Both the position numbers and the translations under genes were made by a program. Source: Bacteroidaceae bacterium (GTDB lineage Bacteria; Bacteroidota; Bacteroidia; Bacteroidales; Bacteroidaceae). From it: 15,680 bases of DNA. Below the pieces are notes generated by a model. The model did no database searches, was not told the DNA's origin, and was given only the letters and a program-made list of their open reading frames with translations. The stretch spans positions 1-15,680 of the forward strand of contig CAADWS010000017.1 in NCBI GenBank assembly GCA_900752815.1, written 5' to 3'. Of the stretch, positions 1-7,497 are shown piece by piece (position 1 is the stretch's first letter; every line of letters starts with the position of its first letter).

Positions 1-59
1 AATCAGGTTGTCAACCCTAATCGTTTTTAGTGTTTAACCTGTCAACCATTTTTAGTACA
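1..59. mobile_element. Probable terminal end of an IS21-like insertion sequence
   Basis: Two modules sit in tandem: TGTCAACC (9-16) with TTTTTAGT (24-31), and TGTCAACC (40-47) with TTTTTAGT (49-56). The stretch then ends in CA at 58-59, so read inward on the minus strand it begins TGTACTAAAAATGG. IS21-family elements have ends starting TG and finishing CA, with multiple short subterminal repeats for the IstA transposase, and this matches that layout. The transposase genes would lie left of the window and cannot be seen, so the family call is an inference. The sequence just right of 59 is different in character. Confidence 0.45.
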
Positions 60-115
60 CCACAAGGTCGAATGTGGGGTTGCCATTCTGCAGCATACCG
101 GAATCAGAAGAATCA

Positions 116-159
116 AAAACAGTCAGTACGTTTGAAAAATCTAAAGTACTGACTGTTTT
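116..159. terminator. 14-bp inverted repeat, possible bidirectional terminator
   Basis: AAAACAGTCAGTAC (116-129) and GTACTGACTGTTTT (146-159) are perfect inverted repeats around a 16-base loop. An A-run lies on the left flank and a T-run on the right, so RNA from either strand would form a hairpin followed by U. The stem is only moderately GC-rich and the loop is large. It could be the distal terminator of the minus-strand operon that ends at 459, about 300 bases upstream, but it overlaps the first 21-bp repeat, so its role is uncertain. Confidence 0.4.
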
Positions 160-224
160 TTCTAAAGTAAGGATAGAATTTTCTAAAGTAAGGATTGTTT
201 TTTCTAAAATACCGGCAGTTTTTA
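141..224. repeat. Four tandem 21-bp repeats (heptad-coding period)
   Basis: Units start at 141, 162, 183 and 204, each beginning CTAAAGTA or CTAAAATA and ending in a T-run. Units 2 and 3 are nearly identical. The 21-base period keeps frame, so each unit reads as seven residues. On the minus strand the pattern is leucine-rich (units like TILTLEN and SILTLEK), as in a short coiled coil. On the plus strand it reads as variants of VFSKVRI. No gene context proves that either frame is translated. Confidence 0.75.
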
Positions 225-458
225 CGAACTGGGCGGCGTATGGGACAAGCCCCTCAGCCAAGCCTCTCCACCCGCGGTCCGGCGGCAATGTGCGCCGTCG
301 CAGGCCAAACGTCCGGCTCCGAAAAAAATGGCGGGAACAAGTGGATGCGCCCCTCAAGAGCCTCCGTTCCCCTCTGCACAACCTCACTAAAATTCTACTG
401 AACCAAATGGCATCGTCGGAAGGAACGGAAGATGGTTGGTGCAGCGAAACGCTTGTAG

Positions 459-1268
459 TTACATACGTTTAATCATTTCGCGGAAGATTTCGGCCATGAG
501 AGGTTGCACTGCGTTTGCTGCTTTTTGTACTTCTTCATGGCTTACTTCTACAATTTTTCCTTCCACTCCTAAATCGGTAATGATGCTGATGCCAAAAGTC
601 CTGATGCCGCAGTGGTGGGCTACGATGACTTCGGGTACGGTGCTCATTCCAACAGCGTCTCCACCGAGAATACGGTACATCTTATATTCTGCGGGGGTTT
701 CGAATGTGGGTCCCTGGGTTCCGACATACACACCTTCAACTATTTTGATGTTTTTCTCTTTAGCAATTTGTCTGGCCATGTTGAGGAGTTCCTTGTCGTA
801 GGCTTCACTCATGTCGGGGAAGCGGGGGCCCGTCGGGAAATTCGGTCCATGCAAAGGATGTTCGGGCATGAAATTGATGTGGTCGGTGATGAGCATGATG
901 TCGCCGATTTCAAAATCGGGATTCATACCGCCCGATGCATTGCTGACAAAAAGGGTCTTGATGCCCAGTTCATACATTACGCGTATGGGATAAGTCACTT
1001 CCTTCATGCTGTAGCCTTCGTAGAAATGAAAGCGTCCTTCCATAGCCATGACCTCCTTACCGCCGAGGCGGCCGAAAATCAGACGGCCGTGATGTCCTTC
1101 TACCGTACTGACCGGGAAGTGGGGGATTTCCTGATAAGGGAAGGCCTCAATTACTTCAATTTCTGAGGCAAGTCGTCCCAGTCCTGTTCCTAAAATGATA
1201 GCGGTTTGTGGGGCGATACTGGTGTGTGCCTTAATCCAGTTGGCTGTTTCTTGAATGTGCTGTAACAT
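459..1268 (-). CDS. Purine nucleoside phosphorylase (trimeric PNP family)
   Basis: This 269-residue cytoplasmic enzyme carries out phosphorolysis of purine nucleosides to base and ribose 1-phosphate (purine salvage). Family motifs: GTGLG near residue 28, the HHGR phosphate-binding segment at 59-62, FVSNASGGMN around 107-116, TFET at 188-191 and VGMSTVPE at 206-213. Length fits the trimeric family. The frame is open further upstream to 1412, but the start at 1268 is chosen because family proteins begin there and the longer form would overlap lpxK by 182 bases. Even so it overlaps the lpxK end by 38 bases, so translation may be coupled. Oddity: the position equal to human Asn243 is Asp232 (motif ISIITDLG), a residue linked to acceptance of 6-aminopurines. 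Last gene of the xth-sppA-lpxK operon. Confidence 0.93.
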   Translation of the reverse strand: MLQHIQETANWIKAHTSIAPQTAIILGTGLGRLASEIEVIEAFPYQEIPHFPVSTVEGHHGRLIFGRLGGKEVMAMEGRFHFYEGYSMKEVTYPIRVMYELGIKTLFVSNASGGMNPDFEIGDIMLITDHINFMPEHPLHGPNFPTGPRFPDMSEAYDKELLNMARQIAKEKNIKIVEGVYVGTQGPTFETPAEYKMYRILGGDAVGMSTVPEVIVAHHCGIRTFGISIITDLGVEGKIVEVSHEEVQKAANAVQPLMAEIFREMIKRM

Positions 1269-2325
1269 AGTTGGTGATAATTGAGTTGAACAGATGATGT
1301 GTCTCGTTGAGAAAACGTACTTCGACTGGTTGTACCCAAAGACGGTCGTGCAGCGTCTTGGGAAGTGGATAGGAACGCAGCCGGGCTGCATCCTTTTCGG
1401 TCGTGATGACATAATCGAAGTCGCGGGCCTTTTCTGCGAGTTTTTCTATTTCCTTTTCGCTGAAATTGTGATGGTCTGCGAAAACTATGGTTTCAAACCG
1501 TGAGAATTTTGGATGCAGGAAATCAATAAGTCCCTGTGGGCGTGCAATACCGCAAAACAACAACGCGGATTTTTTAAGCCTTTCTCCGTCCTGTTCGCAT
1601 ACGTTTGCCGGCGCCGGTTCTTTTTCGCTTGTCACAGTTCTTTCCTGGGCATTGTGCGAGAACGGGTACAATTTTCCGTAAACAAATGTACTGAAAAAGA
1701 TTTGCTGATGGGGTTGAGGTGCCAGGGCTTTTATGATTTTCCTCTGCTCCTCTTCCGGCAGTTGATCCGGCGATTTAGTGACGATGATAATATCGGCTCT
1801 TCGCGCCCCTTTCCTGCTTTCACGCAGCCGCCCGGCAGGGAGAATGTAGTCGGTATAGTAGGGACGTACATATTCAGTAAGCAGTATGGACAGTCCGGGT
1901 TTGACATAACGGTGCTGGTAGGCATCATCCAAAATGACGACTTCCAGTGAGGGGTCGGCGCTCATTCTTTCAATACCGATGGTTCGCTTTTCGCAAACGC
2001 ACACGCGCGCTTGAGGAAAACGGTGTTGGATTTGCCAGGGCTCGTCGCCAATTTCGGCAGGCGAACTGTTTTTCCCTTCACGGTATCCGGTGGTTTTGCG
2101 TCCGTAGCCACGTGAAAGTACACCGCAGGAGCGGTGTTGCTGTGTCAGGAGACGGAGCAGATATTCAGTGTGCGGGGTTTTCCCCGTTCCCCCCACGGCA
2201 AGATTTCCGACGGAGATAATGGGGATAGGATATTCTCGCTGAGGAAGCATGCCGACGTCGAAGAGCCAGTTGCGCAAAGCCATGATGCCGCCATACAGCC
2301 AGGCTATCGGAAGCCATATTTTCAT
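1231..2325 (-). CDS. lpxK: Tetraacyldisaccharide 4'-kinase LpxK
   Basis: LpxK phosphorylates the 4' position of the tetraacyl-disaccharide 1-phosphate in lipid A synthesis at the inner face of the cytoplasmic membrane. The N-terminus has a hydrophobic stretch (IWLPIAWLYGGIMALRNWLF, residues 3-22) that would anchor it. The Walker A segment GNLAVGGTGKTP follows at residues 40-51, and VLSRGYGRK, a family hallmark, lies just after. At 364 residues it is somewhat longer than the proteobacterial enzymes of about 330. The start at 2325 gives the expected spacing to the anchor. The 3' end overlaps the phosphorylase gene. It lies 83 bases downstream of sppA, and that gap holds a large inverted repeat. 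Its presence marks a Gram-negative organism with lipid A. Confidence 0.95.
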   Translation of the reverse strand: MKIWLPIAWLYGGIMALRNWLFDVGMLPQREYPIPIISVGNLAVGGTGKTPHTEYLLRLLTQQHRSCGVLSRGYGRKTTGYREGKNSSPAEIGDEPWQIQHRFPQARVCVCEKRTIGIERMSADPSLEVVILDDAYQHRYVKPGLSILLTEYVRPYYTDYILPAGRLRESRKGARRADIIIVTKSPDQLPEEEQRKIIKALAPQPHQQIFFSTFVYGKLYPFSHNAQERTVTSEKEPAPANVCEQDGERLKKSALLFCGIARPQGLIDFLHPKFSRFETIVFADHHNFSEKEIEKLAEKARDFDYVITTEKDAARLRSYPLPKTLHDRLWVQPVEVRFLNETHHLFNSIITNYVTAHSRNSQLD

Positions 2326-2341
2326 AAGCGGAAAATTGAAA

Positions 2342-2400
2342 CGGCAGAAGCCGCGTCACTTCCATGTGGCTTGCCACGTAGGGAGACACAGCTTCTGCCG
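2342..2400 (-). promoter_or_regulatory. Inverted repeat filling the sppA-lpxK gap
   Basis: CGGCAGAAGC (2342-2351) and GCTTCTGCCG (2391-2400) form a perfect 10-bp stem. The 39-base loop holds a second small hairpin (GTGGC-TT-GCCAC, about 2366-2377). On the minus-strand RNA the outer stem is followed by TTTCAATTTTCC just before the lpxK start. It could be a leaky terminator or an RNA-processing/stability element that lowers lpxK and phosphorylase expression relative to sppA. Function is inferred from position only. Confidence 0.55.
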
Positions 2401-2408
2401 GTTGTCAT

Positions 2409-4169
2409 TTACTTCATATTGGGCAGATAAGGAATACGGGCCTGTATGCAGTCCCTTCCTTCAAGTGTTTGGATGAACTGCAAGGGCGCGTAATATTCGC
2501 CGAGAGCACTGCGGAGATGGTTCTCGAGATAGTGCTTTTCTGTCATGGATGAAGTCAGTTGTTGCAGCCAGTTGGGCTGGGCAGGGGTGCTGATGACGGA
2601 GTAGTTTTTCAATTCGGCACGTTTGGCTGCTTCAGCCACGGCATCTTCCAGAGTGCCGAGACGGTCGACCAACTTCACCTCAAGAGCCTGCTTACCCGTC
2701 CATACACGTCCCTGTGCGATGCTGTCTACTGCCTCGGTGGTCATTCTCCGTCCTTCGGCTACCCGCTTGAGGAAGAGAGCATATCCACGGTTGATATAGC
2801 TTTGCATTGCTGCGCTTTCTGCCGCATTGAATGGGCGGTTGAGTGTGCCGAAATCGGAGGATTCGTTGGTCTTGACTACGTCGAAACGGAGACCGATTTT
2901 TTCAGTGAGCAAGCCGCTCAGATCGGGTACCATGCCGAATATGCCGATGCTTCCTGTGAGTGTTGACGGCTCAGCGAAGATGTAGTCGGCACCGCATGCC
3001 ATGTAATAACCGCCGGAAGCAGCCATTCCACCCATGGATATGACAACTGGCTTCTTGGCTTTCAGCAATTGGATGGCGCGCCACATCTGTTCGGAGGCAT
3101 ACGCGCTTCCTCCACCGGAATTGATACGGATGACAACGGCTTTGATCGTCGCGTCGTTTGCCAGTTGGTCGAGGTCTTTTACCACCTTGGGACCTACAAT
3201 CTGCTGTGAACCGCTAATGCCTCCCATGCCTTCGGCGCCTACGATATCGCCGGAAGCGTAGTAAACGGCGATGGTTTCATGTTGGGGAAGCGGAGCGTAT
3301 TTAGCAGCATCCTTGACAGAAACCAACTGCACTTTATCTTGTTTGGCCAGACTTCTGAGTTCGTCGCGTACTCCGTCCACATATGCCAGAGTGTCCACGA
3401 GTTGCAGATTGACGTATTCCTGTGCGTCTGCCAGTGCAATGTACTTGTTGGCATAGCTGTTTAATGTGTCGGCACTGAGATTGCGCGAAGCTGCCACGTC
3501 GTTGCAGATGTTGCTCCAGATGTCAGAGATGAATGATTGTACTTGGGCACGGTTGGCCGGGCTCATTTCTGTGCTGGTGAACGGTTCGACCGCACTTTTA
3601 TATGTGCCTACGCGGAATACTTGCATCTTGACACCAACTTTTTCCATAAGTTCTTTGAAAAAGATGGGTTGTGAGGCAATACCGTGCCAGTCGAGCATAC
3701 CCGAGGGGTTCAGTACGATTTTGTCGGCTACGCTTGCCAGATAATATCCGGCTTGAGTGTAATTTTCTCCGTAGGCCAAAATGAATTTTTTGCTGGACTT
3801 GAAGTCGAGCAATGCCTTGCGGATTTCCTCCAAAGAGGCAAAATCGGTGGCGCAGACACCGCTTTCAATATAGATGCCTGCGATGTTATCGTTGTCCTTG
3901 GCCACCTTGATGGCTGTCAATATCTGGTCAAGCCCTTGTTCCTGTAGCGACTGTTGTCCTAACAGTTCCTGAAAGGGGTTTTCCGTGACGCGTTCAGAAA
4001 TTTGTCCGTTCAGGTCAAGATGCAATACGGCGCCCTTGCCCAGTGGTGTTTTGCTTTCCGAGGTGGAAACCATGCTGAAAATCATGATGGTGGTCATGAT
4101 GCCCATAAATGCGGTGATGAAGAATACACCGACAATTACGGCGGCTACTTGTTTGAAGAATTGTTTCAT
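2409..4169 (-). CDS. sppA: Signal peptide peptidase SppA, 67K type
   Basis: SppA is a membrane-bound serine protease that degrades cleaved signal peptides. One membrane segment lies at about residues 8-33, with the rest outside. Two tandem ClpP-like domains follow. The predicted general-base lysine is Lys191 in GTYKSAVEPF. The nucleophile is Ser385 in MAASGGYYMA. These correspond to Lys209 and Ser409 of the E. coli enzyme. SGGGSA (351-356) and the TGSIGIFG segment shortly after the nucleophile are further family motifs. At 586 residues the length fits the long type rather than the short archaeal/Bacillus type. It is the second gene of the operon, 106 bases after xth, with no Shine-Dalgarno. 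Confidence 0.95.
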   Translation of the reverse strand: MKQFFKQVAAVIVGVFFITAFMGIMTTIMIFSMVSTSESKTPLGKGAVLHLDLNGQISERVTENPFQELLGQQSLQEQGLDQILTAIKVAKDNDNIAGIYIESGVCATDFASLEEIRKALLDFKSSKKFILAYGENYTQAGYYLASVADKIVLNPSGMLDWHGIASQPIFFKELMEKVGVKMQVFRVGTYKSAVEPFTSTEMSPANRAQVQSFISDIWSNICNDVAASRNLSADTLNSYANKYIALADAQEYVNLQLVDTLAYVDGVRDELRSLAKQDKVQLVSVKDAAKYAPLPQHETIAVYYASGDIVGAEGMGGISGSQQIVGPKVVKDLDQLANDATIKAVVIRINSGGGSAYASEQMWRAIQLLKAKKPVVISMGGMAASGGYYMACGADYIFAEPSTLTGSIGIFGMVPDLSGLLTEKIGLRFDVVKTNESSDFGTLNRPFNAAESAAMQSYINRGYALFLKRVAEGRRMTTEAVDSIAQGRVWTGKQALEVKLVDRLGTLEDAVAEAAKRAELKNYSVISTPAQPNWLQQLTSSMTEKHYLENHLRSALGEYYAPLQFIQTLEGRDCIQARIPYLPNMK

Positions 4170-4275
4170 TGGTCGTATTTTATGATATTTTCAAGTCTTT
4201 CGTGATGCGAGTGCGATGACGAATTGTACGGCTTGACGGAGGAGATATGTCGCTCCTTTTTCCGCACAATCGGTT

Positions 4276-5031
4276 TTATAGGTTGATGTCCACTTCCACG
4301 GGACAATGGTCAGAACCCAGCACGTCGTTGTGTATTTTTGCTCCGGTGAGCAGTTCGTTTAACCGTTTGGACGCGATGAAATAGTCGATACGCCAGCCGG
4401 CGTTTTTCTCGCGCGCCTTGAAGCGGTACGACCACCAGGAATAGGCATCCTTGAGGTCGGGATAGAAATGACGGAACGTATCGGTAAAGCCGGCATCAAG
4501 CAATAAACTGAACTTTTCTCGTTCCTCATCAGTGAATCCAGCGTTGCGTCGGTTGGTCTTTGGATTCTTCAGGTCTATTTCCTGGTGTGCCACGTTCAGG
4601 TCGCCACAGGCAATTACGGGCTTTTTCGCATCCAGTTGCAGCAGATATGCCCTGAAATCATCGTCCCATGTCATGCGGTAATCCAGACGTTTAAGTTCAT
4701 CCTGTGAATTGGGAGTGTAAACCGTTACGAGGAAAAAGTTCTCAAATTCCAGAGTAATGACGCGACCCTCGTGATCGTGGTCATCGATACCCATTCCGTA
4801 CGTAACGTTGATGGGGCGTATGCGGGTGAAGACTGCCGTACCGGAGTAGCCTTTTTTTTCGGCATAATTCCAGTAGCTTTCATATCCTTCAAAATGCAGA
4901 TCCAGTTGTCCGGCTTGCATCTTTGTCTCTTGCAAACAGAAAATATCGGCATCGAGTTGAGCGAATGTTTCTTCGAAGCCTTTGCCGCAACAGGCGCGCA
5001 GCCCGTTGACGTTCCAGGAAATCAGTTTCAT
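4276..5031 (-). CDS. xth: Exodeoxyribonuclease III / AP endonuclease
   Basis: This DNA-repair enzyme cleaves at abasic sites and removes nucleotides from 3' ends (base excision repair, cytoplasm). Endonuclease/exonuclease/phosphatase fold motifs are complete: [10 protein letters not shown] (4-13) with Asn7, LQETK with the metal ligand Glu35, [11 protein letters not shown] with Asp144 and Asn146, WRIDYF at 213-218 and SDHCPV with catalytic Asp241/His242. The 251-residue length matches the ExoA subgroup. ATG at 5031 is directly followed by the motif-bearing N-terminus, and no Shine-Dalgarno is visible. It heads the operon, about 75 bases from the predicted transcription start. Confidence 0.95.
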   Translation of the reverse strand: MKLISWNVNGLRACCGKGFEETFAQLDADIFCLQETKMQAGQLDLHFEGYESYWNYAEKKGYSGTAVFTRIRPINVTYGMGIDDHDHEGRVITLEFENFFLVTVYTPNSQDELKRLDYRMTWDDDFRAYLLQLDAKKPVIACGDLNVAHQEIDLKNPKTNRRNAGFTDEEREKFSLLLDAGFTDTFRHFYPDLKDAYSWWSYRFKAREKNAGWRIDYFIASKRLNELLTGAKIHNDVLGSDHCPVEVDINL

Positions 5032-5114
5032 GTCGGTCAGAATTGATTTTTTGTCACGGTGTTGCCGTTCTTTTTAGTTTAGTCAACTGCTTTGTGACAA
5101 TGTCTTAACAAACA

Positions 5115-5145
5115 CAAATATAAGCAACATTCACTGATGCGCCAA
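5115..5145 (-). promoter_or_regulatory. Promoter for the xth-sppA-lpxK-phosphorylase operon
   Basis: On the minus strand a TATATTTG box (plus positions 5115-5122) matches the Bacteroidetes -7 consensus TAnnTTTG. A TTG (5143-5145) lies 20 bases upstream as the -33 element. Start of transcription would be near 5108, giving a leader of about 75 bases. Confidence 0.6.
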
Positions 5146-5319
5146 GGCTGTTCCATATTTTTTTATTAACTTTGGCACGTGGTGGAGGCATAGGATGGGA
5201 GTCTTTCCTGTTCCTCTGTGATGCCTTCTTATGGACGATTCCGTCATGGCGACGTTGTTCCCTGTTGCTGTTTTTGGGGACGTACAGGTCCTGAAGCCCG
5301 ACGAATTGTTCTGATAAAT
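5146..5319. other. Divergent intergenic region without a recognised gene
   Basis: This is most of the space between xth and the DUF1573 gene. A second plus-strand TAnnTTTG match (TAACTTTG, 5167-5174) lacks a clear -33 partner. Short plus-strand frames downstream (for example a 33-codon frame from 5221) have no recognisable features. A minus-strand frame across the region is rich in Lys and Arg but has no suitable start. Confidence 0.4.
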
Positions 5320-5327
5320 TAGATTTG
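5320..5327 (+). promoter_or_regulatory. -7 promoter element for the DUF1573 gene
   Basis: TAGATTTG fits TAnnTTTG and ends 14 bases before the start codon, implying a very short leader. No convincing -33 element is seen at 19-21 bases, so the promoter may be weak or helped by the upstream TAACTTTG at 5167. Confidence 0.5.
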
Positions 5328-5341
5328 TTCCTGAAATATTT

Positions 5342-6406
5342 ATGAAACGATACATATATCTTCTTTTTTCGCTTCTGACTTGTTGCGTGACGCTTTCCGC
5401 ACAGCCGCAATTGAAACTTTCGGCGATGCGTCATGATTTCGGGTCTATATTGTGGAAGCAACCGGTGACAGCGGTTTTTGAAGTGACAAATGCCGGCAGT
5501 TCGCCATTGCAGATAGAAGAGGTAAAGGCGGATTGCGGTTGTACATTGGTTGACTGGCCCCGTACGCAGATCAAAACCGGACAAAGCGGGGAGATAAAAG
5601 TTACTTTTGACGCAGAACTTTTGGGGAGATTTACCAAGCAACTGGCGGTGAAGACGAATGAATCGGCTACACCGTTCTATCTGACAATTTCCGGCGACGT
5701 CGTGATGGAGAAGAAAGATTTTTCTAGCATATATGACTGTCAGATAGGCGATATATATCTTGATGCCGATAATGTGGAATTTGACGATGTGCAAATGGGT
5801 GACATACCTTTTAAGACGTTAACTCTGTTTAATGCAGGACGGCAGTCGTATAAACCTACCCTGATGCATTTGCCGAAATATATAACAGTCAAGTGCGAAC
5901 CCGAGATAATTCTGCCGGGGCAGAAAGGTTTTTTGAATATTATTCTTCACAGTGAGCAATTGAGGAGTCTGGGTTTAACGCAGACAAATATTTATTTGAG
6001 CCGTTATCCGGGAGATCAAATCAGCACGGAAAATGAAATACTCGTCTCAGCAACACTTTTGCCGGAGTTTGATCTTACGGAAACGCAGAAACTAAATGCG
6101 CCGGCGGTAAAACTGACCTCGTCTACGCTTGATTTGGGAGCTTTTGATGGAAAAAGCAAATTGAAGGGAGACATCGAAATTGAAAATACAGGAAAGTCAG
6201 ATTTGGAAATTTCAGCGCTTCAGGTATACACTCCTGCCATCCATGCACGGTTGAGGAAGAGTAAGTTGAAGCCAGGGGCAAAAACCAAACTTTCCGTGAC
6301 GGTTTATGGCGACCGCTTGCATTTTAAGGGCAGACGGAGAGTGTTGCTGATCACCAATGATCCTCAAAAACCAAAGGTAACAGTTGATATCATTGTAAAA
6401 AGTTGA
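5342..6406 (+). CDS. Exported DUF1573 (ASH/immunoglobulin-like) domain protein
   Basis: The N-terminus is a signal peptide (charged MKR, hydrophobic core 5-17, likely cut after LSA near residue 20). The mature protein reads as three beta-rich modules, roughly 24-120, 125-230 and 250-354. The first carries the DUF1573 signature: HDFG at 31-34, then a loop with CGC at 65-67. The third starts with a related LDLGAF segment and ends in a LLITNDPQKP motif near the C-terminus. DUF1573 proteins are common in Bacteroidetes, often exported, and related to ASH/HYDIN folds used as protein-binding scaffolds. The actual function is not known. It is probably a single-gene unit followed by the tRNA. Confidence 0.85.
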   Translation: MKRYIYLLFSLLTCCVTLSAQPQLKLSAMRHDFGSILWKQPVTAVFEVTNAGSSPLQIEEVKADCGCTLVDWPRTQIKTGQSGEIKVTFDAELLGRFTKQLAVKTNESATPFYLTISGDVVMEKKDFSSIYDCQIGDIYLDADNVEFDDVQMGDIPFKTLTLFNAGRQSYKPTLMHLPKYITVKCEPEIILPGQKGFLNIILHSEQLRSLGLTQTNIYLSRYPGDQISTENEILVSATLLPEFDLTETQKLNAPAVKLTSSTLDLGAFDGKSKLKGDIEIENTGKSDLEISALQVYTPAIHARLRKSKLKPGAKTKLSVTVYGDRLHFKGRRRVLLITNDPQKPKVTVDIIVKS

Positions 6407-6437
6407 CGAAAAGTTTTTTTGTTCCAAAAAATAGCTT

Positions 6438-6445
6438 TACCTTTG
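6438..6445 (+). promoter_or_regulatory. -7 promoter element for tRNA-Pro
   Basis: TACCTTTG matches TAnnTTTG and ends 10 bases before the mature tRNA 5' end. The nearest TTTG upstream (6418-6421) is 16 bases away, shorter than the usual 19-21, so the -33 assignment is uncertain. Confidence 0.6.
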
Positions 6446-6455
6446 CATCGCAATT

Positions 6456-6528
6456 CGGAAAGTAGCGCAGTTGGTAGCGCACTACGTTCGGGACGTAGGG
6501 GTCGGGCGTTCGAGTCGCCTCTTTCCGA
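6456..6528 (+). tRNA. tRNA-Pro (anticodon CGG)
   Basis: A full cloverleaf folds by eye. The acceptor is CGGAAAG (6456-6462) with CTTTCCG (6521-6527) and discriminator A at 6528. The D stem is GCGC/GCGC. The anticodon stem is CTACG/CGTAG around loop TTCGGGA, with anticodon CGG at 6489-6491. The T arm is GGGCG-TTCGAGT-CGCCT. CCA is not encoded (ACAG follows). It decodes CCG proline codons. A promoter -7 box lies just upstream and an intrinsic terminator 4 bases downstream, so it is an independent transcription unit. Confidence 0.95.
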
Positions 6529-6531
6529 CAG

Positions 6532-6570
6532 AAAGCGACAAGCAGTGAAAATTGCTTGTCGCTTTTGTTT
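6532..6570 (+). terminator. Intrinsic terminator of tRNA-Pro
   Basis: AAAGCGACAAGCA (6532-6544) pairs with TGCTTGTCGCTTT (6553-6565), a 13-bp perfect stem with an 8-base loop, followed by T-rich TGTTTTGTTTTC. Confidence 0.9.
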
Positions 6571-6623
6571 TGTTTTCTTTCCTTTATAAAATATTGATAT
6601 TACAGAATCAATGTGGGAAATCT

Positions 6624-6648
6624 GAGGATATAGTGGCGCTATATCCTT
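6624..6648. promoter_or_regulatory. Perfect hairpin/palindrome upstream of the DUF554 gene
   Basis: AGGATATAG (6625-6633) and CTATATCCT (6639-6647) form a 9-bp inverted repeat with a 5-base TGGCG loop, and a further G-T pair is possible. No T-run follows, so it is not a standard terminator. It lies about 110 bases upstream of the -7 element at 6758 and could be an operator. Confidence 0.4.
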
Positions 6649-6757
6649 GTGCATGGTTGTCGAGAATTTGAGGGGAGACGTAAGGGGTTGGCCGTCGTGG
6701 TATGGGGGTGACAACTTAAGGTCTTGGTGGGCATTTTTCCCGTGCAGAATTATTTCG

Positions 6758-6765
6758 TAACTTTG
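6758..6765 (+). promoter_or_regulatory. -7 promoter element for the DUF554 gene
   Basis: TAACTTTG is an exact TAnnTTTG match, 22 bases before the start codon. A T-run (6734-6738) sits at the right distance for a -33 element but lacks the G. Confidence 0.6.
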
Positions 6766-6787
6766 CAGGCTGTAAAAGCTTAAGGAA

Positions 6788-7471
6788 ATGATAGCGATAA
6801 CTATTAATGCCATTGCCATAATTCTGGGAAGTGCAATTGGAGCCATAGCCCGAAAAGGGATACGTGAGAAGTATATTACGGTATTGAATACAGCCATGGG
6901 ACTGGCGGCACTGGTGCTGGGCATGAACGTAGCCATGTCGAATATGCAGAAAACTGCTTATCCCGTGTTGTTCATATTTTGTCTGTCGTTTGGTGGACTC
7001 GTCGGTACGTTGCTGAAACTGGACCATCGCATGGAACGGGCCATGGCGCGCCTGTCACGGGGCTCGAACCTTTCAGAGGGGATTACGATTGCAATCCTGC
7101 TTTGTTGTGTGGGTACGCTTTCCATTATGGGGCCGGTGAACAGTGCTCTTTATGGCGACAATACCTTTCTGATGACATTGGCTACGATGAATCTGGTGAC
7201 GATGATTGTTATCGCATCCAATTATGGCTTTGGTACGTCTGTAACCGCGGTAGTCGTTTTCCTTTGGATGTCTGGTATTTACGGTCTGGCCAAACTTTCC
7301 CGCAGTTTTATTTCAGAGGAGTTGATTACAGAAATCTCCATTGTGGGAGGTGTGCTGATAGCGGCTTCGGGCTTGGGTGTTCTTCATATAAAGGACTGCA
7401 AAACAATCAATTTGTTGCCTGCTTTGCTGATGCCCATGTTTTTCCTTTTTTTCAAGCATCTTTTTGAGTAG
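6788..7471 (+). CDS. DUF554 integral membrane protein
   Basis: A 227-residue, very hydrophobic protein with about six or seven membrane segments and short loops. The N-terminal pattern (IAIILGSAIGAIARKGIREK, then NTAMGLAALVLGMNVAM) and the central GPVNSALYGDN segment are typical of the DUF554/YdfK family of inner-membrane proteins. The family has no established biochemical role and small-molecule transport is only a guess. Start at 6788 follows TTAAGGAA, a weak Shine-Dalgarno. It is monocistronic: it has its own -7 element upstream and a strong terminator 27 bases after the stop. Confidence 0.85.
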   Translation: MIAITINAIAIILGSAIGAIARKGIREKYITVLNTAMGLAALVLGMNVAMSNMQKTAYPVLFIFCLSFGGLVGTLLKLDHRMERAMARLSRGSNLSEGITIAILLCCVGTLSIMGPVNSALYGDNTFLMTLATMNLVTMIVIASNYGFGTSVTAVVVFLWMSGIYGLAKLSRSFISEELITEISIVGGVLIAASGLGVLHIKDCKTINLLPALLMPMFFLFFKHLFE

Positions 7472-7497
7472 GGCTGTTGTGCTCGTTGGAGATAAAG

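Larger units (their letters stand above)
60..458. other. Gene-poor interval between the IS end and the purine nucleoside phosphorylase gene
   Basis: No convincing gene is seen. The left part (about 110-225) is AT-rich and repetitive (separate entries), and the right part (about 230-400) is GC-rich. Long frames are open on both strands (74-472 plus, 52-387 minus). The plus frame runs 14 bases into the end of the phosphorylase gene, and the minus frame stops inside the IS-like end. Neither has a recognisable domain or promoter. No clear terminator is seen right after the phosphorylase stop codon. Confidence 0.5.

Noticed and set aside
1269..1412. 48-residue N-terminal extension of the phosphorylase frame
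   Set aside because: It lies inside lpxK, matches no phosphorylase sequence, and the inner ATG at 1268 starts where the family starts.
4170..4275. Stop-free frame between xth and sppA overlapping the sppA ATG
   Set aside because: About 35 codons with no ATG and no recognisable sequence; only a 5-bp hairpin is seen in the gap.
5105..5794. Lys/Arg-rich open frame on the minus strand
   Set aside because: Its left part covers the xth promoter and its right part is the antisense of the DUF1573 gene. The only in-frame ATG near the basic stretch would give about 28 residues. Probably chance.
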